A DNA stretch of 64,000 bases, taken from contig CAWDIH010000001.1 of NCBI GenBank assembly GCA_963802415.1, positions 2,604,001 to 2,668,000 of the forward strand, written 5' to 3'. Positions 19,012 through 26,737 of this stretch are shown piece by piece. Source of the stretch: DATAES01 sp963802415. GTDB taxonomy: Bacteria > Actinomycetota > Acidimicrobiia > Acidimicrobiales > JACDCH01. The position numbers and the translations under genes were made by a program. How positions within the stretch are numbered: position 1 is the first letter of the stretch; each line of letters opens with the position of its first letter. Under the pieces are notes generated by a model that ran no database searches, was not told where the DNA came from, and saw nothing but the letters and a program-made list of their open reading frames with translations.

Positions 19012-21612
19012 ATGACCATGCTGCAACGTCCGCCCGCAGGAACGATCCCCGACGCACCCGGCTCGTACCAGTTCAAGGACGCCGAGGGCCGCGTGATCTA
19101 CGTGGGGAAGGCCAAGTCGTTGCGCCAGCGGCTCTCGAACTACTTCCAGAGCCCGTCGGCCCTGCCCCCCAGGACGGCCCAGATGGTCGCCACCGCCGAG
19201 ACCGTCGAGTGGATCCAGGTCCGCAACGACGTCGAGGCCCTGATGCTCGAGTACTCGTTGATCCAGCGGCACAAGCCCCGGTTCAACGTCCGCCTGCGCG
19301 ACGACAAGAGCTATCCGTTCCTCGCCGTCACCCTGGACGACGAGTGGCCGCGGCCGATGGTGATGCGAGGCCCGCGCCGCAAGGGCGTTCGCTACTTCGG
19401 TCCCTACGGGCACGCCTACGCGATCCGCGAGACGCTCGATCTCCTCCTGCGGACGTTTCCGGTGCGTACGTGCAGCGACAACAAGTTCGCCCACCACCAG
19501 CGCCTGGGACGGCCGTGCCTGCTGTTCCACATCGAGAAGTGCAGCGGCCCGTGCGTGGGTGAGATCGACAAGCCGGCGTACGACGTGCTCGTGGGCGAGT
19601 TGCTGGAGTTCCTCGACGGCGAGACGGACACGATCGTCAAGCGGCTCGAGACGGAGATGCGCGACGCGTCGGATGCGCTCGAGTTCGAACGAGCGGCCCG
19701 CCTGCGTGACCGCCTGACGTCGGTGCGCAAGGCGATCGAGCGCCAGCAGATGGTGGCGGACCGCAACGAGGACCTCGATGTGATCGGCCTCGCCGACGAC
19801 GACCTCGAGGCTGCAGTGCAGGTGTTCTTCGTGCGCAAGGGACGAGTGGTGGGCCGCAAGGGCTTCGTGCTCGACAAGGCCGAGGACCTCACGCCGGGCC
19901 AGCTCGTCGAGAAGATCCTCGAGGGCCTCTACTACGAGGACCAACCGCTCGGGCCCCCTAAGCAGGTGCTCGTGCCGGTCGAGCCGGACGACCTCGATCT
20001 CTATCAACGGTGGTTGAGCGAGTCCCGTGGTTCGAACGTGGCGATCCGGGTTCCGCACCGCGGTGACAAGCGTGCACTGCAGGAAACGGTGACGCAGAAC
20101 GCAAAGGAGGAGTTCGTCCGCCACCGGTTGCGGCGGTCGTCCGATCACAACAGTCGCGCCCGCGCCTTGAACGAACTGCAGGACCACCTCGGCCTTCCTG
20201 TCGCGCCGCTGCGCATCGAGTGCTACGACATGAGCCACATCCAAGGCTCGGACTACGTCGGCTCGATGGTGGTGATGGAGGACGCGCTCCCGAAGAAGTC
20301 CGACTACCGCAAGTTCAAGATCAAAGAGGTCCCGGGCAACGACGACTTCGCCGCCATGCGCGAGGTGCTGACGCGCCGCCTCACGGCGTACCTCGCCGAT
20401 CGCGACAAGCCGGTAGGCGAGCGAACCGGTCGGTTCTCGTATCCGCCGCAGCTCCTTCTGGTCGACGGCGGCAAGGGACAGCTCAGCGTTGCCGTCGACG
20501 TGTTGGAGGAGCTCGGCCTCGACGAGGAGATCCCAGCCGCAGCGCTGGCGAAGCGGTTCGAGGAAGTGTTCGTCCCGGGAGTCGCCGATCCAATCCGCAT
20601 CCCGCGCCAGTCCGAGGCGCTCTACCTGTTGCAGCGCATCCGCGACGAGGCGCACCGGTTCGCCATCACGTACCACCGCCAGTTGCGAGGGAAGCGGATG
20701 ACGAAGTCGGTGCTCGATGACGTGCCGGGGCTCGGCCCGACGAGACAGAAGCGGCTGGTCAAGGAGCTCGGCGGTGTGAAAGCAGTGAAGAACGCGTCGC
20801 TCGAACAGCTTCGGTCCCTGTCGTGGTTGCCCGACGCCGTGGCGGATGCCATCTACGAGAAGGTGCACGGAGTCCCGACCGCGGTGAGCGCCGATCCGTG
20901 GGAGGCCAGCGCCGCGTGGTGGCAGGCCGAGTTCACGGAAGGCGCCGATCCCGAGTACGAGGAGCAGATCCTTCCGCTCGCGGCCGAGTGCCTCTCGGAC
21001 GCACATGAGGTGCTCGATGTCGGTTGCGGCGAAGGTCAGATATCGAGGCTCGCCAAGGGGCTTCCCGGTGTCGAGCGCGTCGTCGGCGTCGATCCCACGT
21101 GGGCGCAGCTGCGCGTCGCGGCCGCACGCGGCGGCGGTCCGGCGTTCACACGCGGCGACGGGGCTCGACTGCCGTTCCGCGACAACGCGTTCGACGCGGT
21201 CGTCGCGTGCCTTGTGTTCGAGCACATCGTCGCTGTCGACGACGCGATTGCCGAGGTGGCACGCGTGCTGCGTCCCCGTGGGCGGTTCGCCCTGTTCCTC
21301 AACCACCCGTTGCTGCAAACTCCGAACAGCGGATGGATCGACGATCAGGTGCTCGATCCTCCCGAGCAGTACTGGCACGTGGGGGACTACCTGGTCGAAG
21401 ACGAGAGCCTCGAGGAAGTGGAGAAGGACGTGTTCATTCCGTTCATCCACCGACCGCTGAGCCGGTACGTGAACGCGCTCGTTGGCAACGGACTGTCGAT
21501 CGAACGCATGGAGGAACCCTCGCCGCCGGACGGCTTCCTCGCACGTGCGTCCGAGTACGTCGCCGCCGCGACCATTCCCGCGGCTCATGCTGCTACTGGT
21601 TCGCGCGACTGA
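19012..21612 (+). CDS. uvrC: Excinuclease ABC subunit C fused in frame to a SAM-dependent methyltransferase domain
   Basis: Residues 1 to about 620 are a complete UvrC, the nuclease that cuts both sides of a UvrB-bound lesion. They comprise the GIY-YIG domain (PGSYQFKDAEGRVIYVGKAK), the UVR domain near 205-240 (DALEFERAARLRDRL), the RNase H-like nuclease near 400 (IECYDMSHIQGSDYVGSMVV) and the helix-hairpin-helix region (VLDDVPGLGPTRQKRL). Translation then runs on without a stop into a 240-residue class I methyltransferase: ASAAWWQAEFTEGADPEYEE, VLDVGCGEGQISRLAKG near residue 667, LPFRDNAFDAVVACLVFEHI and VLRPRGRFALFLNHPLL. An in-frame GTG at 20884 could start the methyltransferase separately. 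UvrC is usually 600-680 residues, so 866 is unusual. Confidence 0.88.
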   Translation: MTMLQRPPAGTIPDAPGSYQFKDAEGRVIYVGKAKSLRQRLSNYFQSPSALPPRTAQMVATAETVEWIQVRNDVEALMLEYSLIQRHKPRFNVRLRDDKSYPFLAVTLDDEWPRPMVMRGPRRKGVRYFGPYGHAYAIRETLDLLLRTFPVRTCSDNKFAHHQRLGRPCLLFHIEKCSGPCVGEIDKPAYDVLVGELLEFLDGETDTIVKRLETEMRDASDALEFERAARLRDRLTSVRKAIERQQMVADRNEDLDVIGLADDDLEAAVQVFFVRKGRVVGRKGFVLDKAEDLTPGQLVEKILEGLYYEDQPLGPPKQVLVPVEPDDLDLYQRWLSESRGSNVAIRVPHRGDKRALQETVTQNAKEEFVRHRLRRSSDHNSRARALNELQDHLGLPVAPLRIECYDMSHIQGSDYVGSMVVMEDALPKKSDYRKFKIKEVPGNDDFAAMREVLTRRLTAYLADRDKPVGERTGRFSYPPQLLLVDGGKGQLSVAVDVLEELGLDEEIPAAALAKRFEEVFVPGVADPIRIPRQSEALYLLQRIRDEAHRFAITYHRQLRGKRMTKSVLDDVPGLGPTRQKRLVKELGGVKAVKNASLEQLRSLSWLPDAVADAIYEKVHGVPTAVSADPWEASAAWWQAEFTEGADPEYEEQILPLAAECLSDAHEVLDVGCGEGQISRLAKGLPGVERVVGVDPTWAQLRVAAARGGGPAFTRGDGARLPFRDNAFDAVVACLVFEHIVAVDDAIAEVARVLRPRGRFALFLNHPLLQTPNSGWIDDQVLDPPEQYWHVGDYLVEDESLEEVEKDVFIPFIHRPLSRYVNALVGNGLSIERMEEPSPPDGFLARASEYVAAATIPAAHAATGSRD

Positions 21613-21662
21613 TTGACCACGCCATGGCGACTGCTGCTTCGCCGGTAGCGTTGTAGAGGGCC

Positions 21663-22513
21663 ATGAGCGATTTCGTAGTGATCACGGGGCTGTCGGGGGC
21701 TGGCCGTTCGCAGGCGGCCGACCATCTCGAGGATCTCGGCTGGTTCGTCATCGACAACGTTCCGGCCGTCTTGATCCCGAAGCTGGCAGAGCTCGTCGCG
21801 GACCCGGGAACTACGCACGACCGAGCGGCGCTCGTGGTCCGCAGCGGCGACTACGAGGAGGAGATCCGACCTGCGCTCGACGCGCTTCGCAGCGACCGCG
21901 CAGCGCGTCCGCGTGCTGTTCCTCGACGCCTCGACGGACGTGCTGGTGCGCCGGTACGGGGGCACGAGACGCCGGCATCCGATCGCCGGCGCGACCCTCG
22001 AGGAGAGCATCGAACGTGAGCGGGAGATGCTCGATCCGCTCAAGGCCGAAGCCGACGTCGTGCTCGACACCAGCGACCTCAACGTGCACCAACTGCGGGG
22101 CTGGATCGTCGAGTTGTTCGGCGCCGACTCAGCTGACGCCGGGATGCAGGTCAGCGTGGTGTCCTTCGGGTACAAGCACGGGCTCCCGATCGACGTCGAC
22201 CTCGTCTTCGACTGCCGGTTCCTGCCGAACCCTCATTGGGTGGACGAGCTTCGTCCGCTTACCGGCCGCGACCAACCGGTGCGGGAGTACGTCCTCGACC
22301 GGCCCGAGACCAAGGAGTTCCTTGCGGAGCTCGAAAAGCTGTTCGGGCTGCTGCTGCCCGGCTTCATCCGCGAGGGCAAGTCGTACCTGCCGCGTCGCGC
22401 TCGGTTGCACCGGTGGGCGCCACCGTTCGGTCGTCATCGCCGAGGAGCTCGCACGCATCCTGAAGGAGCACGACCTCGACCCCGCCGTCGTGCACCGCGA
22501 TGTAGATCGCTAG
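21663..22513 (+). CDS. rapZ: RNase adapter protein RapZ (nucleotide-binding), two frameshifts
   Basis: RapZ-family P-loop protein; in proteobacteria it targets small RNA for RNase E, while in actinobacteria its role is unclear, though always near yvcK. Read in three frames: MSDFVVITGLSGAGRSQAAD (P-loop with Arg in place of Lys, usual in actinobacteria), HLEDLGWFVIDNVPAVLIPK, then VLFLDASTDVLVRRYGGTRR and HPIAG, SFGYKHGLPIDVDLVFDCRF, VREYVLDRP, and finally VALGCTGGRHRSVVIAEELA. The two joints (near 21905 and 22390) each need one base removed. The repaired protein has about 282 residues, normal for the family. Downstream yvcK begins four bases after the stop. Confidence 0.88.
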
Positions 22514-22517
22514 GCGG

Positions 22518-23390
22518 ATGGGCGCACGGGTCGTCGGGATCGGAGGTGGTCACGGGCTGGCCGTCACGCTTCGAGCCGCACAGCAGTACGCGTCCGAACT
22601 GACCGCCGTGGTGTCCGTCGCCGACGACGGAGGGTCGAGCGGGAGATTCCGCGAGGCGACGGGCCTGCCGGCGATGGGCGACATCCGACACTGCCTGTCG
22701 GCGCTCGCTGACCCGACGTCTCGCTTGGGCGAGATCCTGGAGCATCGTTTCACCGGTGAGCTCGACGGTCATGCGTTCGGCAACCTCCTCATCGCCGCGC
22801 TGGCGGACCGCATGGGCTTCACTCCCGCGATCGACGAGCTGAGTCGATTGGTCGGCGCACGCGCCCGGCTACGGCCCGTCACCGAGACCCCCGTGGTACT
22901 CGTGGCCGACACGGACGCCGGCTTGGTGCACGGGCAAGTGGCGGTGCAGCGGCGCGGGGACATCAAGCGGGTCGCACTCGAGCCGGCGGACGCGGGGCCG
23001 GCGCCGGACGTGGTCGACGCGATCGTCGCTTCCGATCAGATCGTGCTCGGTCCAGGATCGCTGTACACGAGCGTGCTGGCTGCACTCGCGTTGCCAGCGA
23101 TCCGTGAGGCGGTCGCGGCCTCGTCAGCGCAGGTCGTGTACGTGTGCAACCTGCGCCCGCAGGTCCCCGAGACCGAGGGCTACGACGTGGCCGCCCACCT
23201 CGACGCCCTCGAGGACCACGGCGTCGAACCCGACCTGGTGCTCTGCCATCCCGGAGCCCTGCCGTTCGGAGGTGTCAGGGTCGAGGTGGTGAGCGCAGGG
23301 GTGGCCCGCCCTCACGGTCTGGCGCACGATCCCGACCTCCTCGCGGTGGCGCTCTCGGCGTTGTTGGGTCATGGCGGCCACTCTGGGTAA
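22518..23390 (+). CDS. yvcK: YvcK/CofD-like gluconeogenesis factor
   Basis: UDP-GlcNAc-binding regulator linking carbon flow to cell-wall synthesis; it belongs to the 2-phospho-L-lactate transferase fold. The 290 residues show RVVGIGGGHGLAVTLRAA, VSVADDGGSSGRFREATGLP, MGDIRHCLSAL, HAFGNLLIAAL, VLGPGSLYTSVLAALALPAI, VYVCNLRPQVPETEGYD and DLVLCHPGALPFGG. The pattern DDGGSSGR with GxGSLYTS is diagnostic. It is about 20-40 residues shorter than many homologues. In most actinobacteria whiA follows this gene; here gap begins 30 bases later. Confidence 0.92.
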   Translation: MGARVVGIGGGHGLAVTLRAAQQYASELTAVVSVADDGGSSGRFREATGLPAMGDIRHCLSALADPTSRLGEILEHRFTGELDGHAFGNLLIAALADRMGFTPAIDELSRLVGARARLRPVTETPVVLVADTDAGLVHGQVAVQRRGDIKRVALEPADAGPAPDVVDAIVASDQIVLGPGSLYTSVLAALALPAIREAVAASSAQVVYVCNLRPQVPETEGYDVAAHLDALEDHGVEPDLVLCHPGALPFGGVRVEVVSAGVARPHGLAHDPDLLAVALSALLGHGGHSG

Positions 23391-23420
23391 CGTCGCCAGA
23401 GGCGATCTCAGGAGGAATCA

Positions 23421-24432
23421 ATGGCAGTTCGTGTCGGCATCAACGGGTTCGGGCGCATCGGGCGCAACTATCTCCGAGCCGCTATCAAGAGCGGAGCCGA
23501 CGTCGATGTCGTCGCTGTCAACGACCTCACGTCTCCCGAGATCAACGCCCACCTCCTGAAGTACGACAGCACGCACGGAGTCCTGCCTGACGAGGTCAAG
23601 GTCACAGGCGACGGCATCGCGGTCGGGTCCAGCACCATCAAGGTGTTCGCGGAACGAGACCCGAAGGCCCTGCCGTGGGGCGACCTCGGGGTCGACATCG
23701 TCATCGAGTCGACGGGCGTGTTCACGGATCGGGTGAGCGCGGCGGCCCACCTCGAAGCGGGTGCGCCCCGTGTGATCATCTCGGCGCCGGCCTCGGGTGT
23801 CGATGCCACCTTCGTCGTGGGCGTCAACGACCAGGACTTCGATCCCGCGAAGCACCTTGTCGTGTCGAACGCATCCTGCACGACGAACTGCTTCGTCCCG
23901 ATGGTCAAGGTGCTCGACGATGCGTTCGGCGTCGAGCGGGGTCTGATGACGACGGTTCACGCCTACACCAACGATCAGAACCTGCTCGATCTGGTGCACA
24001 AGGACTTGCGACGGGCTCGAGCCGCCGCTGCGAACATCGTTCCCGCGTCGACGGGCGCGGCTCGTGCGACGAGCCTCGTGATGGAGTCGATGAAGGGCAA
24101 GCTCGACGGTCAAGCGATGCGGGTGCCCGTGTCTGACGGATCGATCACGGACTTCACTGGCCTTGTCGGACAGCGAGGTGAGCGTCGACGAAGTCAACGA
24201 GGCGTTTCGTGCCGCCGCCGGCAGTGGGCCGCTCGCGAACCTGCTGGTGTACAACGAGGAGCCGATCGTGTCATCCGACATCGTCGGCTCGCCTGCGTCC
24301 TGCACGTTCGACGCGCCCCTCACCCAGACCATCGGCAACATGGTCAAGGTATTCGGCTGGTACGACAACGAGTGGGGCTACTCGAACCGCCTCGTCGACC
24401 TGTCGATCATCATGGGCCGCGCCAACCGGTAG
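23421..24432 (+). CDS. gap: Glyceraldehyde-3-phosphate dehydrogenase, one frameshift
   Basis: NAD-dependent glycolytic enzyme. A strong Shine-Dalgarno AGGAGG (23410-23415) precedes the ATG by five bases. The sequence has the NAD site VRVGINGFGRIGRNYLRA, catalytic Cys in VVSNASCTTNCFVPMVKVL, TTVHAYTNDQNLLD, the phosphate-site PASTGAARATSLVMESMKGK and, in the second frame, FGWYDNEWGYSNRLVDL. The frame change is near 24163 (ttcactggccttgtcgg), where one extra T restores TGLSDSEVSVDEVNEAF. The repaired length is 336 residues. It begins the glycolytic group gap-pgk-tpiA. Confidence 0.95.
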
Positions 24433-25532
24433 TGGCGGCGAAGCTCCCGGTCCTCGAGGACCTGCCCGGTCTCGAGGGGAAGCGGGTACTGCTGCGCGCT
24501 GACTTCAACGTGCCGCTCGAAGACGGGCGCATCACCGACGACCTGCGCATCCGGGCGGCGCTGCCCACGATCGAGTGGCTGCAAGAACACGGCGCGCACG
24601 TCACCGCGTGCACGCACCTCGGCAGGCCCAAGGGCAGACCCGACCCCAAGTACTCGGTGGCGCCTGTACGCGAGCGGCTTGCGGCGCTCGCCCCTGGCGT
24701 CGATCTGCTGGAGAACCTCCGCTACGACCCTGGCGAAGAGGCGAACGACCCCGCCTTCGTCGAACGGTTGGTCGACGGCTTCGACGCGTATGTGAACGAC
24801 GCGTTCGGCGCCTCGCACCGCGCCCACGCTTCGATCGTGGGTCCGCCGCAGTGGCTGCCGAGCGCAGCAGGACGCCTGCTCGCGAAGGAAGTCGAGGTGC
24901 TGCTCGGACTGCGAGAGCACCCGGCGCGTCCCTTCGTCGCGGTGCTCGGCGGTGCGAAGGTCTCCGACAAGCTCGGCGTGATCGACGCGCTACTCGAGAT
25001 CGTCGACGCACTCGTCATCGGCGGGGGCATGTGCTTCACCTTTCTTGCCGCACAAGGTCACTCGGTGGGCGCCTCGTTGTGTGATCCCGATCAGATCAAC
25101 GAGTGCCGTCGCCTGCTCGCGGAAGACACGCCGATCCACCTACCGAGCGACGTGACCGCCCTCGGACCCGGTGGCGAGGTTCGTCAACTCGGCACGGACC
25201 TGCCCGAGGGTTGGAAGGGGCTCGACATCGGCCCGGGCAGCGCGGCGGCGTTCGCGGATGTGATCCTCGACGCGCGCACGGTGTTCTGGAACGGGCCGAT
25301 GGGTGTTTTCGAAGACGACCGGTTCGCGCCGGGCACCCGCACCGTCGCGCAAGCCGTCGTCGACACCCGCGGGTTCACCGTCGTCGGGGGAGGCGACAGC
25401 GCCGCCGCGTTGGCGCGGTTCGACATGACGTCCGGCGTCGACTGGATCTCGACCGGCGGCGGCGCGTCGTTGGAGCTGCTCGAGCTCGGCGACCTTCCGG
25501 GCCTCGCAGCGTTGCGGGGGGAGTTCGTGTGA
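24432..25532 (+). CDS. pgk: Phosphoglycerate kinase
   Basis: Transfers phosphate from 1,3-bisphosphoglycerate to ADP. The GTG start shares one base with the gap stop. The 366 residues include GKRVLLRADFNVPLEDGRIT (phosphoglycerate site), THLGRPKG, LLENLRYDPGEEANDPAF, YVNDAFGASHRAHASIVG, AVLGGAKVSDKLGVIDALL, VIGGGMCFTFLAAQG, RTVFWNGPMGVFED and VVGGGDSAAALARF. It is about 25 residues shorter than most Pgk, with the trimming in loops rather than at conserved blocks. Confidence 0.96.
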   Translation: MAAKLPVLEDLPGLEGKRVLLRADFNVPLEDGRITDDLRIRAALPTIEWLQEHGAHVTACTHLGRPKGRPDPKYSVAPVRERLAALAPGVDLLENLRYDPGEEANDPAFVERLVDGFDAYVNDAFGASHRAHASIVGPPQWLPSAAGRLLAKEVEVLLGLREHPARPFVAVLGGAKVSDKLGVIDALLEIVDALVIGGGMCFTFLAAQGHSVGASLCDPDQINECRRLLAEDTPIHLPSDVTALGPGGEVRQLGTDLPEGWKGLDIGPGSAAAFADVILDARTVFWNGPMGVFEDDRFAPGTRTVAQAVVDTRGFTVVGGGDSAAALARFDMTSGVDWISTGGGASLELLELGDLPGLAALRGEFV

Positions 25533-25546
25533 GCGCGTTGCCGCCG

Positions 25547-25660
25547 TCGCGTCTGTGTCGACTCAGCCACCAAAGCGGTGGCTCAGCAGACACAGACACT
25601 GGACCGGTCGCGTCTGTGTCGACTCAACTACCGAAATCGGTGGCTGAGTCGACAATGTGC
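25547..25660. repeat. Two tandem palindromic repeats between pgk and tpiA
   Basis: Unit one: GTCTGTGTCGACTCAGCCAC begins at 25551 and pairs (18 of 21) with 25577-25597 across a five-base loop. Unit two begins at 25612 with the same GTCTGTGTCGACTCA and pairs with GGTGGCTGAGTCGAC at 25639-25653. The two units share a direct repeat gtcgcgtctgtgtcgactca. They sit in an operon, so they may act as a stem-loop mRNA stabiliser or be copies of a dispersed repeat: the right arm CTGAGTCgacAATGTGCGG resembles the palindromes at 52.7 and 53.7 kb. Confidence 0.8.
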
Positions 25661-25689
25661 GGGACGGGGCGCGGCAGGGGGCGGCTCAC

Positions 25690-26478
25690 GTGAGCGGGCG
25701 GGGCGGGCGCAAGCCGCTCATCAGTGGGAACTGGAAGATGAACCTTGATCACTTCGAGGCGATCCGCGCCGTCCAGAAGCTGTCGTACCTGCTGACGAGC
25801 GAGGACTTCGCCGTGGCCGATGTCTCGCTTCACCCTCCCTTCACCGACCTGCGGTCCGTGCAAGTCACCCTTGCGGACCAGAAGGCCACCGAGATCGCCG
25901 TCGGCGCGCAGAACTGCCACTGGGAGGACAAGGGAGCGTTCACGGGCGAAGTGAGCCCGGCGTTCCTCGCCAAGCTCGACGTGCAGTACGTCATCGCCGG
26001 CCACTCCGAGCGCCGCGAGCTGTTCGGCGAGACCGACGAGTCGGTCAACCGGAAGATCAAAGCCATCCTCCGTCACGAGATGACGCCGATCATGTGCGTG
26101 GGGGAGACGCTCGACGAACGGGAGGCGGACGCGACGCAAGCCAAGGTCACCGGACAGGTCGAAGCGGGCCTGGCCGGACTGAAGGCCGACCAGGTGGCCG
26201 CCATGGTGATCGCCTACGAGCCCATCTGGGCCATCGGCACCGGCCGGACGGCGACCCCCGACGATGCGCAGGCGGTCTGCTCCTTCGTTCGGTCCACCTT
26301 GGCCCGGGTGTTCACGGCCGAGGCCGCCCAATCGGTTCGCATCCAGTACGGCGGATCGGTCAAGGCGGGGACCATCGCCGACCTCATGGCCCAAAAAGAC
26401 ATCGACGGCGCTCTGGTCGGCGGCGCCAGCCTCGATCCCGACGAGTTCGCGCGCATCGCCCAGTACCACCGCGCTTGA
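25690..26478 (+). CDS. tpiA: Triose-phosphate isomerase
   Basis: Interconverts dihydroxyacetone phosphate and glyceraldehyde-3-phosphate. The 262 residues from GTG 25690 carry KPLISGNWKMN (Asn and Lys of the active site), VGAQNCHWEDKGAFTGEVSP, VIAGHSERRELFGETD (catalytic His), CVGETLDEREA, the catalytic Glu in VIAYEPIWAIGTGRTATP, and the phosphate loop IQYGGSVKAGTIADLM with VGGASLDPDEF. The start was chosen because the upstream in-frame ATG lies within the repeat-rich spacer. Confidence 0.96.
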   Translation: MSGRGGRKPLISGNWKMNLDHFEAIRAVQKLSYLLTSEDFAVADVSLHPPFTDLRSVQVTLADQKATEIAVGAQNCHWEDKGAFTGEVSPAFLAKLDVQYVIAGHSERRELFGETDESVNRKIKAILRHEMTPIMCVGETLDEREADATQAKVTGQVEAGLAGLKADQVAAMVIAYEPIWAIGTGRTATPDDAQAVCSFVRSTLARVFTAEAAQSVRIQYGGSVKAGTIADLMAQKDIDGALVGGASLDPDEFARIAQYHRA

Positions 26479-26737
26479 CGGCGCGGGCGACTGCCGGTTC
26501 GCCCACCTGACTTCGCATTTGCTGTTCGATATGCCCACTTCGGGGCGATCGATCACTGTGTTGCGCTTTGTTTGCAACTGCTCCAGCGCGGAGAATGCGG
26601 ACTGGCTGCGAGCGCGAGTGGGTACGGGTCGGGGCGGTACACCCACTGGCCGTGCGGGCAGGTCCGGGGGGGCCCGCTCCCACCACGAGGCCGTGCGACA
26701 ACGGCGTCGACATCAGAACCCAGGAGGCATTGCTCAC
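26479..26737 (+). promoter_or_regulatory. Leader region of the oligopeptide transporter operon
   Basis: 259 bases without a convincing gene between tpiA and the solute-binding protein. It contains an AT-richer patch (gttgcgctttgtttgcaactgc around 26561-26583) that could hold the promoter, and AGGAGG at 26722-26727, ten bases ahead of the GTG at 26738. No riboswitch was recognised. Confidence 0.4.

Noticed and set aside
18979..21588. 869-codon open frame on the minus strand opposite uvrC
   Set aside because: Long antisense frames are common in GC-rich coding DNA. The translation is low-complexity Arg/His/Leu/Val with no motif, while uvrC on the other strand has all its domains.
23421..25532. 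One open frame spanning gap and pgk, suggesting a fused enzyme
   Set aside because: The middle of the frame is out-of-frame noise. Real gap sequence continues in another frame to a stop at 24432, and pgk has its own GTG start there.
25547..25660. CRISPR array
   Set aside because: Only two units, both strongly palindromic with a short spacer between, and no cas genes in the window.
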